Positions 25,733-35,393 of a stretch of DNA of 64,000 nt are shown here, piece after piece (within the stretch, counting starts at the first letter, position 1; each line of letters opens with the position of its first letter). Origin of the DNA: Muricoccus pecuniae (GTDB taxonomy: Bacteria; Pseudomonadota; Alphaproteobacteria; Acetobacterales; Acetobacteraceae); contig NZ_JACIJD010000001.1 of assembly GCF_014199205.1 (NCBI RefSeq), positions 310,001 to 374,000 on the forward strand, written 5' to 3'. A program made the translations under genes and the position numbers. The notes beneath the pieces were generated by a model, which was not told the origin of the DNA, searched no databases, and saw only the letters and a program-made list of their open reading frames with translations.

Positions 25733-26629
25733 ATGATAGCCCTCACGCATCCGGCCCAGGACGGGCCCCCGCCCATGGCGGCGCTGCTCTTCCGCCCCGG
25801 CCCCAACCTCGCGCCGGAAGCCCACCGCATCGCCCGCGCCCTGCTGGAGGATGCCGCCCGCAACCGCGGCGGCCGTGTCTCCTCCACCGCGGACGGCACC
25901 TGGCGGCTGGTCGCCGCGCCACCGGCGCTGGATATGGCCCGCCGCGCCCTCTCGGCCGTGCTCAACGGCCGCGACGCCGCCCTGGTGACGGAGGCCCTAG
26001 CCGTTCCGCCCGCGCCGATTGAGACGGGGACCGGTCTGGAGGCGATCCTCTCCGCCCGTCCGGTCATCGGCCTCCTGGAATTCCGGCCGATCCTCGGCTT
26101 CGGCCCGGGCGGCGTGCCGCGCCCGGCCGGGCTGCGCGTGCTGCCCTCGGCCAGCGCCATCGCCTCGGCGCTCGGTCCGGCCTGGGCGGGCGAGCCCTGG
26201 AAGTCGCATGCCTGGGGGCTGGTCGCCCGGCGCGCGCCCGGCCTCGTCCCCGACACTGAGGGGGGGCTGCACCTGGATCTCCCGCCCGAGGCGCTGGGCG
26301 AGGGGGCGCCCGGCTTCCTTCCCGTCTTGCCCCCGCGCGCCCTGGCCTGCCCGCCGCCCGTTCCCTTCGCCGTGGACGGGCCGGGCGCGGCGGCACTCGC
26401 GCTCATCGATCCCGCGCGCCTTCCCGGCGCGGTGCTCCACCTCGCCCATGATCCCGCCCTGCACGCCCTTCCCGGGGAGTTCTGGCGGCAGCTGGGCCCG
26501 GGCCGCGTGGTGCTGGAAGGGGTGGCGGACGCCGCCGCGGCGGAATGGGGGCTGGCGCAGGGCATCGCGCGCTTCTCCGGTCCCTGGGCGGACAGGCTGC
26601 TGGCCGTGCTGCGGCGGAGGAGCGGGTGA
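25733..26629 (+). CDS. Unknown protein, possible degenerate EAL-type paralogue A
   Basis: 298 residues, cytosolic, no recognised domain. Three short segments match the next gene in the same order: RVSSTADGTWRLVAAPP (about 45-65), a central RPILGFGPGG (about 115), and a C-terminal VVLEGVADAAAAEWG with GIARFSGPWAD. The last two resemble the QPIVDL and AEGVE...QG edges of c-di-GMP EAL domains, but the EAL catalytic residues are not visible. Divergent from hldE by about 93 bases and coupled by a GTGA overlap to the next gene. Confidence 0.5.
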   Translation: MIALTHPAQDGPPPMAALLFRPGPNLAPEAHRIARALLEDAARNRGGRVSSTADGTWRLVAAPPALDMARRALSAVLNGRDAALVTEALAVPPAPIETGTGLEAILSARPVIGLLEFRPILGFGPGGVPRPAGLRVLPSASAIASALGPAWAGEPWKSHAWGLVARRAPGLVPDTEGGLHLDLPPEALGEGAPGFLPVLPPRALACPPPVPFAVDGPGAAALALIDPARLPGAVLHLAHDPALHALPGEFWRQLGPGRVVLEGVADAAAAEWGLAQGIARFSGPWADRLLAVLRRRSG

Positions 26630-27834
26630 GGACCGCCCAGGCCGCCCCGGCGCTGCGCGCCCTCTCGCCCGAGCCGCCGCGCATGGGCAGCCATCTCTCC
26701 GCGGCCGACCCGCCGCCCCTGACCGGGCCGGACGGGGGCGCGGCGGACCTCGCCGCGCTGGTGCGGCGCTGCCTCGCCTCCGGCTCCGTGCGGGACGTGC
26801 TCTGGCTGCGCCTGTCGCGCCTGCCCAAGGGGCTGGACCGCCCCCATCACCGCCGCCTGCTCCGGGAGGCGCTCGCTCTGCCGCAGCACGCCCGCCGCGC
26901 CCGGGTCTTCCACCTGCCGGACGGCGACATGGCCGTGGCCACCGCCCCGCCGGACACGCTGCGCCCCGCCGTGCTGCGCGCGCTCGAGGGAGCGGTGGAG
27001 GAGGAAGCGATCGGGCAGGTGGTCCGCGCGCTCAGGCTGCCCGACCAATCGGGGGCGCTGCTGGCGGGGCTGGAGGAGAGCCTCGGCCTCGCGCCGCGCG
27101 AGGGGGCGGCCCCGCCCAGCCTTCCGCCGCTGGAGGCCGGGGCGCTCGCGGCCGTGCTGCCCACGCTCACGCGCGCGGACCCCGCCCCCTATCTCCGCCG
27201 CCAGCCGATCCTCCGCCTTGCGCCCGAGGGGGATTCGGGGGTGGTGGCCCATTCGATCGCCCCCCTGCCGCGCGCCCTGCGGGACCGCCTGCTGCCGGAA
27301 TGGGGGCTGGAGGATGCGCCGGCCCTGGCCGCCCATCTGCGCCTCTCGCTGGAAACCCGGATGCTGGCGGGCATCGCGCGGCCGGAATGGCTCGCCTCGC
27401 CGAGGCCGCTGCACCTCTCGCTCTCGGTGGCCGCCCTCACCTCCGAAGCCTTCCTCGGGCTGGACGGGCGGCTGCCCGGGGCGGTGCGGCCGATGCTCAC
27501 CCTCGGCGTGGCCGCGGCGGACATCCTCTCCGATCCCGCCGGCTTCGCCCTGGGGCGGGACCTTGCCCTCTGCCGTGGCTACGGGCTGGCGCTGGAGGCC
27601 CCGAACGGCGCGGCCCTGGCCCTGCTCCCGCCCTCCCGGCTCGGGGTGGGAACGGTGCGCCTGGCCTGGGGGGATGGGCTTCCTTCCGATCCCGGCCCGG
27701 CGGCGGCGCTGGCCGGCGAGGGGGTGGAGGTGGTGCTGACCGGGGCGGACCGCACGGCCGCCATCGCCTGGGGATGGGAGAACGGCATCACCCTTTTCCA
27801 GGGCCGGGCGACGGACCGCCACCTCCGCTCCTGA
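26626..27834 (+). CDS. Unknown protein, possible degenerate EAL-type paralogue B
   Basis: 402 residues from the GTG overlapping the previous stop. It shares with its neighbour RVFHLPDGDMAVATAPPD (about 90-107), YLRRQPILRLAPEG (about 190) and a C-terminal VVLTGADRTAAIAWGWENG followed by ITLFQG. Relative to paralogue A it has about 80 extra N-terminal residues and longer spacing. It has no EAL signature and no GGDEF, so any nucleotide binding would be non-catalytic. The call is an inference from faint patterns. Confidence 0.5.
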   Translation: MRTAQAAPALRALSPEPPRMGSHLSAADPPPLTGPDGGAADLAALVRRCLASGSVRDVLWLRLSRLPKGLDRPHHRRLLREALALPQHARRARVFHLPDGDMAVATAPPDTLRPAVLRALEGAVEEEAIGQVVRALRLPDQSGALLAGLEESLGLAPREGAAPPSLPPLEAGALAAVLPTLTRADPAPYLRRQPILRLAPEGDSGVVAHSIAPLPRALRDRLLPEWGLEDAPALAAHLRLSLETRMLAGIARPEWLASPRPLHLSLSVAALTSEAFLGLDGRLPGAVRPMLTLGVAAADILSDPAGFALGRDLALCRGYGLALEAPNGAALALLPPSRLGVGTVRLAWGDGLPSDPGPAAALAGEGVEVVLTGADRTAAIAWGWENGITLFQGRATDRHLRS

Positions 27835-27883
27835 CCGGGGCCATCCCTGGCGGAACCGGGCGGGGCACCCAACCTCCTTGGGC

Positions 27884-28639
27884 ATGCGCCGCGCCCCCGA
27901 TCCCGCCGCTCCCGCCATCCTGGCCGAGGGGCTGACGAAGCGCTACGGCGACACCCTGGCCGTCGATTCCCTCTCCTTCACCCTGCCGCGGGGCGAGACC
28001 TTCGGGCTGCTCGGCGGCAACGGGGCGGGGAAGAGCACGACCATCGCCATGCTGCTCGGCCTGCTCATCCCGAGCGCGGGGAGCGCGCGCGTCCTCGGCC
28101 ACGACATGGCGCGGGACCGTTTCGCGGCCCTGGCCCGGGCGAACTTCTCCTCCCCCTACATCGCCCTGCCGCACCGGCTGAGCGTGCGGGAGAACCTGGC
28201 GGTCTACGGCCATCTCTACGGCGTGGCGGGCCTGGGCGAGCGCATCGCGGAGCTGTCGGAGCAGCTCTCCCTCACCGATCTGCTGGACCGGCCGGCGGGG
28301 GAGCTCTCGGCCGGGCAGAAGACGCGGGTGGCGCTGGCGAAGTCCCTCATCAACCGCCCCGACGTGCTGCTGCTGGACGAGCCCACGGCGAGCCTCGACC
28401 CCGACACCGCGGATTTCGTGCGCTCCTGGCTCGAGCGCTACCGGGAGAGGAGCGGCTGCGCCATCCTGCTGGCCTCGCACAACATGGCGGAGGTGGAGCG
28501 GCTCTGCGGCCATGTGCTGATGCTCAAGCGGGGGCGGCTGGTGGACAGCGGCTCCCCGGCCGACCTCCTCGCCCGCTACGGGCGGGACGACCTGGAGGAG
28601 GTCTTCCTCGACATCGCCCGGGACCGGCGGGCGGGGTAG
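27884..28639 (+). CDS. ABC transporter ATP-binding protein (ABC-2 type)
   Basis: About 251 residues (ATG 27884; TTG 27878 also possible). Walker A GGNGAGKST, Q loop region, signature LSAGQKTRV, Walker B VLLLDEPTA, D loop SLDPD and H-loop SH are all intact, so it should hydrolyse ATP. The layout is that of DrrA/NatA-type exporters needing an ABC-2 permease, but no permease follows; the next gene is hpnM. The partner must be elsewhere or the pair was broken. Confidence 0.85.
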   Translation: MRRAPDPAAPAILAEGLTKRYGDTLAVDSLSFTLPRGETFGLLGGNGAGKSTTIAMLLGLLIPSAGSARVLGHDMARDRFAALARANFSSPYIALPHRLSVRENLAVYGHLYGVAGLGERIAELSEQLSLTDLLDRPAGELSAGQKTRVALAKSLINRPDVLLLDEPTASLDPDTADFVRSWLERYRERSGCAILLASHNMAEVERLCGHVLMLKRGRLVDSGSPADLLARYGRDDLEEVFLDIARDRRAG

Positions 28640-28701
28640 GGGCGGCCGCTCGCGCCCTTGGCAGGGGCGGGCGGGGGCGGTGCGTGCTAAGGCTCCGCGC
28701 C

Positions 28702-29319
28702 ATGAAGGTGAACACCCGTCCCGGCCCGACGCGCCGGCTCTTCCTGACGCTCGGCGCCGCCCTCCCGTTCCCGGCCCTGGCCCAGTCGGCGCCGGCGGAG
28801 GTGGTGGAGCGCTTCCACGCCGCGCTGATCGAGCTGATGCGCAACGCCCGCTCGCTCGGCACGCGCGGGCGGTTCGAGCGGCTGCGCCCGGCGATGGAGG
28901 CCGCCTTCGACCTGCCGGCCATGACGCGGATCGCGGTCGGCCCGCCCTGGTCGCGCATGGGGCGGGAGGAGCAGGCGGCCCTTGTCCAGGCCTTCTCCGA
29001 CTGGTCGGTCGCGACCTATGCCAACCGCTTCAACGGCTATTCCGGCGAGAGCTTCACCACTTCGGGCGAGACGACGCTCCAGAGCGGCGACCGCCTCGTG
29101 CGGACCTCACTGAACCGTGTGAGCGACGCGCCGGTGCAGCTCAACTACCTCCTGCGCGGCGGTCCGGGCGGGTGGCGGATCGTGGATGTCTATCTTACCG
29201 GCACGATCAGCGAGCTGGCCTCGCGCCGGTCGGAATTTGCCGGCGTGCTCCAGTCCGGCGGGGCGGAGCGGCTGGCGGCGGAGCTGCGGCGGCGGACGGC
29301 CGACCTTCTCGGGGGATAG
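28702..29319 (+). CDS. hpnM: HpnM/MlaC-like periplasmic phospholipid-binding protein
   Basis: 205 residues with a twin-Arg-like signal (TRRLFLTLGAALPFPALA, cut near QSAPAE). The mature part is the MlaC/Ttg2D fold: VVERFHAALIELMRN, FDLPAMTRIAVG, WSVATYANRF and WRIVDVYLTGTISEL. MlaC carries lipid between inner-membrane MlaFEDB and outer-membrane MlaA. The hopanoid-linked version is HpnM. It is convergent with the mlaA gene seven bases away, which in turn is followed upstream by hpnN, so all three belong to lipid transport. Confidence 0.85.
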   Translation: MKVNTRPGPTRRLFLTLGAALPFPALAQSAPAEVVERFHAALIELMRNARSLGTRGRFERLRPAMEAAFDLPAMTRIAVGPPWSRMGREEQAALVQAFSDWSVATYANRFNGYSGESFTTSGETTLQSGDRLVRTSLNRVSDAPVQLNYLLRGGPGGWRIVDVYLTGTISELASRRSEFAGVLQSGGAERLAAELRRRTADLLGG

Positions 29320-29325
29320 GGCGCG

Positions 29326-30090
29326 CTACCGGGCGGCGCCGGGATCGTCCAGCACGTTGAGGCCGCCGCCGGGGTCCTCCAGCACGTCGATGCGATCTCC
29401 AGCATCGCCCGTGCGGCCGAGTTCGGCGTCGCGGCGCTGCTGCCACACGCTGCGCAGCCGCGCGTAGAAGTCGAGCGAGCCGCTGCGGAGCGCGTCCAGC
29501 CCCTCAATGTTCTGCTCGCGCAGGTCCACGCCGGCCACCGCCGTGCGGGCGATGTTCGCCTCGAAGGGCAGGAGCCAGCTGATCGGGTTCAGGAAGCCGT
29601 CGCTCACCATGCCAACTGTGTCGCGGGTGTTAGAGGGGCCGGCGAGGGGCAGCATGAGGTAGGGGCCGGACTCCACGCCCCAGGAATGCAGCGTCTGCCC
29701 GAAATCGCCGGTGCGGCGGGCGATGCCGAAATCGGTGGCCACGTCGTAGAGCCCGCCGATCCCGACGGTGGAGTTGAAGAAGAAGCGCATCGTCGTGTGG
29801 CCGGCATCGAGCAGCCGGCCCTGGAGGATGTTGTTCGCGAAGATGCGCGGCTCCGACAGGTTGTCGAGGAAGGAGCGGACGCGGTTCCGCGCGTATTCCG
29901 GCACCACCTCGCGATAGCCGAGGGCGACGGGGCGCAGCACCGCATCGTCCACCGCCAGGTTCGCGTCGAGCACCTGCCGGTTCACCGGCTCCAGCGGATC
30001 CCCCGGCGTGGCCGCCTCTCCCTCCGCCCCCCGCGTGGCGCAGGCGCCGAGGGAGAGGATGAGGGGGAGGATCAGGAGGCGGAGGCGCAT
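29326..30090 (-). CDS. mlaA: MlaA/VacJ family outer-membrane lipoprotein
   Basis: 254 residues. Signal peptide with lipobox LGAC near residue 17; then DPLEPVNRQVLDANLAVDD, RVRSFLDNLSEPRIFANNILQG (quoted as start and end of one block), FFNSTVGIGGLYDVATDFGI, and SGPYLMLPLAGPSNTRDTVG, all MlaA marks. It forms the ring that removes phospholipid from the outer leaflet of the outer membrane. The C-terminal tail (DVLEDPGGGLNVLDDP) is a short near-repeat not usual in the family. It lies 74 bases downstream of hpnN on the same strand. Confidence 0.9.
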   Translation of the reverse strand: MRLRLLILPLILSLGACATRGAEGEAATPGDPLEPVNRQVLDANLAVDDAVLRPVALGYREVVPEYARNRVRSFLDNLSEPRIFANNILQGRLLDAGHTTMRFFFNSTVGIGGLYDVATDFGIARRTGDFGQTLHSWGVESGPYLMLPLAGPSNTRDTVGMVSDGFLNPISWLLPFEANIARTAVAGVDLREQNIEGLDALRSGSLDFYARLRSVWQQRRDAELGRTGDAGDRIDVLEDPGGGLNVLDDPGAAR

Positions 30091-30164
30091 GGGGCGACCA
30101 TAGCCGCCGCCCCGCCCGGGCACAGCCGCCCCGCGCGCACGTGACCGTGAAGCGCCCGTGAGGC

Positions 30165-32771
30165 CTATGCGCCGGCCGCGTCCTCCGGCGAGGTGGCGAG
30201 GAGGGCGGGGCGGAAGAGGAGCGTCACCACCAGCTCCCATCCGAGCGAGATCATCAGCAGCCGCCCCATGCTGGCCGTGCCGGGATGGCTGGAGAGCCAG
30301 AGCGCGCCGAAGGCGGTGGCCGTGGTCAGCGCGCTGAACACCACCGCGCGGGTGAGGCTCGATTGCAGGAGGTCGTGCTCCCCCGCCCGCCAGGCGACGA
30401 CGAAGTAGATGTTGAAGGCCACGCCGATGCCGAAGAGCAGGGGCAGGGCGATGATGTTGGCGAAGTTCAGCGGCAGGTCGAGGGCCGCGCAGGTGGCCAG
30501 CGTCAGCAGCCCGCTCAGCAGCACGGGCATCATGGCCAGCACCACGTCCCGCACCCGGCGCAGCACGAGGGCGAGCAGCAGGGTCACGGCCAGGGCCGAG
30601 AGAATGCCGGCCTGGATGAAGGCCTCCACCACGCTGTCCCCCGCCGCCTGGATGGAGATCGGCACGCCGACCGCCTCGGGCACCACGGCCTGCACGGCAG
30701 CGGAGAAGCGGCGGAGGTTGGCGTTGTCGTTCGGATCGCCGGTGGGGAAGGCCTCCAGCCGCACGCGGCCGTCCCGCGCCGTCCAGTCCGCGGCGAGTTC
30801 GGCCGGCAGCTCCGCACGCGTCACCGGCCCGGCGGAGAGAACGGCACGGATCTGGCGGAGCAAGGTGGCGAGCGGGTCCGTCACCGCCTCCGCCGCCGCG
30901 GCGCGGCGGTCCGGCGAGGCGGCGGCCAGCCCCTCCAGGGCGCCGGCCAGGCGCCGCGCGGCCGTGGCGGGCTCGTCCCCCGCGCCGGAAGCTGCCCGCC
31001 GCAGCGCGGCGGCGGTGGCGCCCAGCCGCTGCACGAGCTCCGCATCCTCGGGCGGGGGGAGGGGCTGCACCCCCTCCAGCGCGGGGAGGAGCAGCATCGC
31101 GGCGTCCGCCACCAGCGCCAGCTTCTCCTCCTGCTGGCCGGGCACGAAGCTGTCGAGCGTGACCGTGCGGGACACCTCCGGCAGGGCTTCCAGCCGCCGG
31201 GCCAGCACGTCCGCCCTCTCCGGGGAGGGAAGGAGAGCGCTGATCGTGTTCGGCGTGCGGTCCGGGTCGGCCATGAGGTCCGCTATGGCCCGCATGGATT
31301 CCACCTCCGGGCTGCGGAGGTGCAGCGGGTTGAAGTCGAAGCGCACGAAGGGTAGCAGGGCGGCCGAGCCCGCCGCGGCGAGGGCCGCGATCCACAGCAC
31401 GGCGCGGCGGTGGCGGTGCAGCGCGTGCTCGACCGGGGCGAGGGCGGGGTAGCCGAACTCCGCCCGCCCCCCCGCGGGCGGGCGCATCAGCACGAGCAGC
31501 GCGGGCAGCAGGGTGACGCCGAGCAGCAGGGCGACGACGATGCCGAGGCCGGCGATCAGGCCGAGCTCGGCGACGCCGACATAGCTCGTCGGCAGGAAGG
31601 CGAAGAACCCCGCCGCGATCGCCGCCGCGGCGAGCGCGAGGGAGCGCCCCACGCCCCGCCCGGCGGCGGCCAGCGCGTCCCGGATGTCCGGGTGACGCCC
31701 CTGCTCGGCGAGGCAGCGGACGGAGAGCTGGATGCTGAAGTCGATCCCCAGCCCGACGAAGAGCGGGATGAAGGCGACGGAGATGAGGTTGAACCGACCG
31801 GCCGCCAGCAGCCCCAGCCCGGCCGTCACCACCAGCCCGAGCAGGGTGGTGATGAGGATGGCGGCCACGAAGCGCGCGGAGCGCACGGCGAGCCAGAGGA
31901 TGCCGAGGAGGGCCAGCAGCATCGCGCCCGTCACCAGCTCCGCGTCCTGGGCGAGGCTGGCGAATTCCTCGTCGGCCAGCGGCACGGGGCCGGTCAGGCG
32001 GAGCGTCACGCCATGGGCGGGATCGAGGCCCAGGGACCGCGCTGTCTCGCGGATCGCCTCGCTGCCCGCGGCGCCGGGCTGGAGGGCGCTGTAGTCCATC
32101 ACGGGCTGGACGAGCACGAAGCGCCGCATCTCCCGCGGCCCCGGCTGCCCGCCGCCGATGAGGGCGCGCCAGGAGAAGAAGGCGGGGCGCCCGGCGAGCA
32201 CCGCCTCGAAGGCGTCGGAGAGGGCGCCCGCGGCGGGGGCGATGTCGCGCAGGGAGGCATCGCCGCGCGCCACCCCCTCCAGCACGGTGGAGATGACGCC
32301 CAGCACGCCCCGCAGGCTCGGGTCGGCGGCCAGCGGCCCGAGGAAGGGCTGGGCGCGGACGAGCGCCTCGGTCGTCTCCTGCACCGTGCCGAGCGGGAGG
32401 AGGAGCAGGCCGTTGCGGTCGAAGAAGGGGCCACCATCGGGGCGGCGAACGCTGCGGAAGGCGCCCCGCCTCTCCGCCAGCCCGGCCGCGAGGCGCGCGG
32501 CGGCGGATTCGGCGATCTCGGCCGTCGCGCCGTCGATCACCGCGACGATTAGGTCCTCCTGCTGGGGGAAGGCGGCGTCATAGGCGATCTCGCGCTTGCG
32601 CCATTCGAGATCCGTCGAGATCAGCTCGGCCGTGTCCGTCGTCATGGCGAAGTGGCGCGCGGTGTAGAGGAGCGCGGCGAGGGAGAGAGCGAGGCCGAGG
32701 AGCAGGACCACCCAGGGGCGGGCGGCGCTGAAGGCGACGACGCGGCCGATGGGGGAGGTCTGGGTGGCCAC
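30165..32771 (-). CDS. hpnN: Hopanoid-associated RND/MMPL transporter HpnN
   Basis: 868 residues with the RND plan of two halves: a first membrane helix near 15-35, a large periplasmic loop, helices about 260-400, a second loop from about 465, and terminal helices about 715-855. FIPLFVGLGIDFSIQLSVR and IALPLLFGIGVAFNIYFVV are the paired core helices. HpnN moves hopanoids to the outer membrane in Rhodopseudomonas. Upstream of mlaA on the same strand and near hpnM; the hopanoid genes themselves are about 9 kb away. Confidence 0.88.
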   Translation of the reverse strand: MATQTSPIGRVVAFSAARPWVVLLLGLALSLAALLYTARHFAMTTDTAELISTDLEWRKREIAYDAAFPQQEDLIVAVIDGATAEIAESAAARLAAGLAERRGAFRSVRRPDGGPFFDRNGLLLLPLGTVQETTEALVRAQPFLGPLAADPSLRGVLGVISTVLEGVARGDASLRDIAPAAGALSDAFEAVLAGRPAFFSWRALIGGGQPGPREMRRFVLVQPVMDYSALQPGAAGSEAIRETARSLGLDPAHGVTLRLTGPVPLADEEFASLAQDAELVTGAMLLALLGILWLAVRSARFVAAILITTLLGLVVTAGLGLLAAGRFNLISVAFIPLFVGLGIDFSIQLSVRCLAEQGRHPDIRDALAAAGRGVGRSLALAAAAIAAGFFAFLPTSYVGVAELGLIAGLGIVVALLLGVTLLPALLVLMRPPAGGRAEFGYPALAPVEHALHRHRRAVLWIAALAAAGSAALLPFVRFDFNPLHLRSPEVESMRAIADLMADPDRTPNTISALLPSPERADVLARRLEALPEVSRTVTLDSFVPGQQEEKLALVADAAMLLLPALEGVQPLPPPEDAELVQRLGATAAALRRAASGAGDEPATAARRLAGALEGLAAASPDRRAAAAEAVTDPLATLLRQIRAVLSAGPVTRAELPAELAADWTARDGRVRLEAFPTGDPNDNANLRRFSAAVQAVVPEAVGVPISIQAAGDSVVEAFIQAGILSALAVTLLLALVLRRVRDVVLAMMPVLLSGLLTLATCAALDLPLNFANIIALPLLFGIGVAFNIYFVVAWRAGEHDLLQSSLTRAVVFSALTTATAFGALWLSSHPGTASMGRLLMISLGWELVVTLLFRPALLATSPEDAAGA

Positions 32772-32863
32772 GTCGGCGCCTCGCGGTCAGGGGTCGGCCG
32801 GCAGCGGGGCCGGCATGCCGGAGCGGATACACGCTCCCCGGCCCCGAGGCCACGCCGCGGGGT

Positions 32864-33622
32864 TCAGGCGGCGCCGAGCTGCGGCAGAACCACCTCCCGC
32901 GCGCGGCGGACATCCTCCTCGAAGTCGATCTCGATCCAGGGCAGGGCGGTGATGTCCACCGCGCGGAAGCGGTCGGGCCCGGCGAGGATGAGGTCGCGGA
33001 TCGCCTCCTCGTATTCCAGTTCCCGCCGGCCCGCGGCGACGAGGGCGGCGGCGCGCTCCGCCAGGGCGGCCGCCGTCCCGGCGGAGAAGCGGAAGAAGCC
33101 CACGGATTCCCCGTGGCTGTCATGCGCGTGCTCCGGCTTCTTGCGGAAATCGACGATGGTGCCGTCGCGGAAGCAGATCTTCACGGGCTCGTCGCCGGGC
33201 TCGATGTCGCGGTCGAGCAGAAGGATATTCTCGCCCTCCGCCTCGACCAGCGCGCCGATCATGCGGGGATCGTAGAGCACGTCGCCGTCCATCAGCAGCA
33301 CCGGCCCGCCCGCGCGCAGCGCCCTCTCCTGCACGGAGAGGGAGACGAGGCTGCCCTCGCGGAAGTCCGGGTTCCCGACGAAGTGCACCTGCCCGGACCG
33401 GCCGAGCCGCTCGACCTCCGCCTCGATCAGCGCCCGCTCGAAGCCGACCGTGATGCTGACGGACCGGATGCCGTGCTGCTCCAGCGCGTCGAGATGCCGG
33501 GCGAGAAGGGTGCGGCCGCCGAATTCGAGCAGGATCTTGGGGCGGTCATGCGCCCCGCCGAGGCGCCGGCCCACCCCCGCGGCGAGAATGATCGCGGAAG
33601 GGACGGAAGGGGAAACGGTCAA
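32864..33622 (-). CDS. Nucleotidyltransferase, likely CTP:phosphonoalcohol cytidylyltransferase
   Basis: 252 residues from a TTG at 33622, chosen because the fold begins eight residues later; another TTG 63 bases upstream is possible. NTP-transferase marks: [13 protein letters not shown], the [10 protein letters not shown] loop, [11 protein letters not shown] and a late WIEIDFEED. The size and pattern match LicC/PntC-type cytidylyltransferases that activate phosphocholine or aminoethylphosphonate. Divergent from the PEP mutase gene across about 118 bases, so it probably makes CDP-AEP; the substrate is inferred from context. Confidence 0.75.
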   Translation of the reverse strand: MTVSPSVPSAIILAAGVGRRLGGAHDRPKILLEFGGRTLLARHLDALEQHGIRSVSITVGFERALIEAEVERLGRSGQVHFVGNPDFREGSLVSLSVQERALRAGGPVLLMDGDVLYDPRMIGALVEAEGENILLLDRDIEPGDEPVKICFRDGTIVDFRKKPEHAHDSHGESVGFFRFSAGTAAALAERAAALVAAGRRELEYEEAIRDLILAGPDRFRAVDITALPWIEIDFEEDVRRAREVVLPQLGAA

Positions 33623-33643
33623 CCAGAATATCCCGCGCGGCTC

Positions 33644-33672
33644 TTCAAGGCGCGTGAAGGTAAAGTTACTAT
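33644..33672 (+). promoter_or_regulatory. Candidate promoter for the phosphonate operon
   Basis: TACTAT at 33667-33672 is a good -10 with TTCAAG 17 bases upstream (three of six matches to the -35). It lies in the 118-base divergent gap and is AT-richer than its surroundings. The TTG start follows about 68 bases later after GAGAGGAAG. Sequence-based guess only. Confidence 0.3.
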
Positions 33673-33740
33673 GCCGGCCCTGCAAGGGCAGCCATCCTGG
33701 CCTGTCTTACACTCCGCCTTTTGCAACGAGAGGAAGCGCC

Positions 33741-35393
33741 TTGAGTGATGCGAGCCTGTCGGGCCTCCGGCCCGGGGACACCCCTTCCTCGTCGCCCGTG
33801 ACGCGTTTCGCCGCGCTGCGGCGCGAGATCGCCTCGCCCTCCCTCTCCTTTTTGATGGAGGCGCATGACGGCCTCTCCGCCAAGATCGTGCAGGAGGCGG
33901 GGTTCCGCGGCATCTGGGCCTCGGGGCTGACGACCTCGGCCTCGCTCGGGCTGCGCGACAGCAACGAGGCGTCTTGGACGCAGGTGCTGGACGTGCTGGA
34001 ATACATGGCCGACGCCACCACGCTGCCCATCCTCGTCGATGGCGACACGGGGCACGGCAACTTCAACAATGTGCGCCGCTTCGTCCGCAAGCTCTGCGAG
34101 CGCGGCATCGCCGGCGTCTGCATCGAGGACAAGCTCTTCCCCAAGACGAACTCCTTCATCGGGGAGGCGCAGCCGCTCGCCGACGTGGACGAGTTCTGCG
34201 GCCGCATCAAGGCGGGCAAGGACAGCCAGACGGATGACGACTTCACCCTCGTCGCGCGCGTCGAGGCGCTGATCTCCGGTCAGGGCATGGAGGAGGCGCT
34301 GCGCCGCGCAGAGGCCTATCACCGCGCCGGCGCCGACGCGATCCTCATCCACTCGAAGAAGGCGGATGCGGACGAGATCTTCACCTTCGCCGAGCGCTGG
34401 GCCGGCCGCGCCCCGCTGGTGATCGTCCCCACCATGTACTACGCGACGCCGACCGAGCTGTTCCGCCAGGCCGGCATATCCACCATCATCTGGGCGAACC
34501 ACCTGCTGCGCGCCTCCATCACCGCCATGCGGGAGACGGCCGCGCGCATCCACGAGGACCAGTCCCTCGTCCGCGTGGAGGGAAGCGTGGCGACGGTGAA
34601 GGACATTTTCCGCCTCGTCGGCAATGCCGAGCTGGAGGAGGCCGAGCGCCGCTACCTCCCGGCCCGTCCCGCGCCCGGTGCCATCGTGCTCGCGGCCTCG
34701 GGCGGGGAGATGGGCGGGCTGACGCTGGACCAGCCGAAATGCATGCTCGACATCCGCGGCCAGTCGCTCCTGCAGCGCCTCGTCGGCACGCTGCGCGAGA
34801 GCGGCGTGCGGGACGTGACCGTGGTGCGCGGCTACCGCAAGGAGACGGTGTCGCTGCAGGGCATCCGCACGCTGGACAACGACCGCCACGCCGAGACGGG
34901 CGAGGCCTGGTCGCTCGCCTGCGCGCGGGAGGCGATCAGGGGCGAGACGATCATCGCCTATGGCGACGTGCTCTTCCGCCGCTACATCCTGGACAGCCTG
35001 CTGACGAGCAGCGCCGATGTGGTCGTGGCGGTGGACACGCTGGGGGCACAGCCCCGCCCGGGCAAGCGGGACCTCGTCGCCGCCGACCGCCGCTTCTCCG
35101 GCGACTATCTCGACGACCGCCCCGCGCATCTTCGCCTCATGGCGCATGAGGTCGCGCCCGGCGAGCTCTGCGGCGAGTGGATGGGCCTCGCCCGCTTCAC
35201 CGCGCGCGGCGCGGAATGGCTGCGGGAGGAGATCGCCGCGATGGAGATGGAAGGGCTGCTGGAGGGGGCCGACCTGCCGGCCCTGCTCACCCGCATCGCC
35301 ACGAAGCACCCCGTGCGCGTGAAGTACTTCACCGGCCACTGGCTGGACGTGGACACGCTCACCGACCTCGCCGAGGCCCGCAACTTCACATGA
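33741..35393 (+). CDS. pepM: PEP phosphonomutase fused to a nucleotidyltransferase
   Basis: 550 residues from a TTG with GAGAGGAAG upstream. Residues about 20-305 are PEP mutase: the defining [10 protein letters not shown] (129-138), VDGDTGHGN and [10 protein letters not shown]; this makes the C-P bond, turning PEP into phosphonopyruvate. Residues about 313-550 are an NTP-transferase with [12 protein letters not shown] in place of the usual LAAGxGxR, then [17 protein letters not shown] and a late WLDVDT. The fusion ties phosphonate formation to headgroup activation. Overlaps the next gene by ATGA. Confidence 0.9.
   Translation: MSDASLSGLRPGDTPSSSPVTRFAALRREIASPSLSFLMEAHDGLSAKIVQEAGFRGIWASGLTTSASLGLRDSNEASWTQVLDVLEYMADATTLPILVDGDTGHGNFNNVRRFVRKLCERGIAGVCIEDKLFPKTNSFIGEAQPLADVDEFCGRIKAGKDSQTDDDFTLVARVEALISGQGMEEALRRAEAYHRAGADAILIHSKKADADEIFTFAERWAGRAPLVIVPTMYYATPTELFRQAGISTIIWANHLLRASITAMRETAARIHEDQSLVRVEGSVATVKDIFRLVGNAELEEAERRYLPARPAPGAIVLAASGGEMGGLTLDQPKCMLDIRGQSLLQRLVGTLRESGVRDVTVVRGYRKETVSLQGIRTLDNDRHAETGEAWSLACAREAIRGETIIAYGDVLFRRYILDSLLTSSADVVVAVDTLGAQPRPGKRDLVAADRRFSGDYLDDRPAHLRLMAHEVAPGELCGEWMGLARFTARGAEWLREEIAAMEMEGLLEGADLPALLTRIATKHPVRVKYFTGHWLDVDTLTDLAEARNFT

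Noticed and set aside
26019-27935. Long open frame overlapping the paralogue pair in another frame
   Set aside because: Low-complexity Arg/Pro/Ala translation typical of out-of-frame GC-rich DNA.
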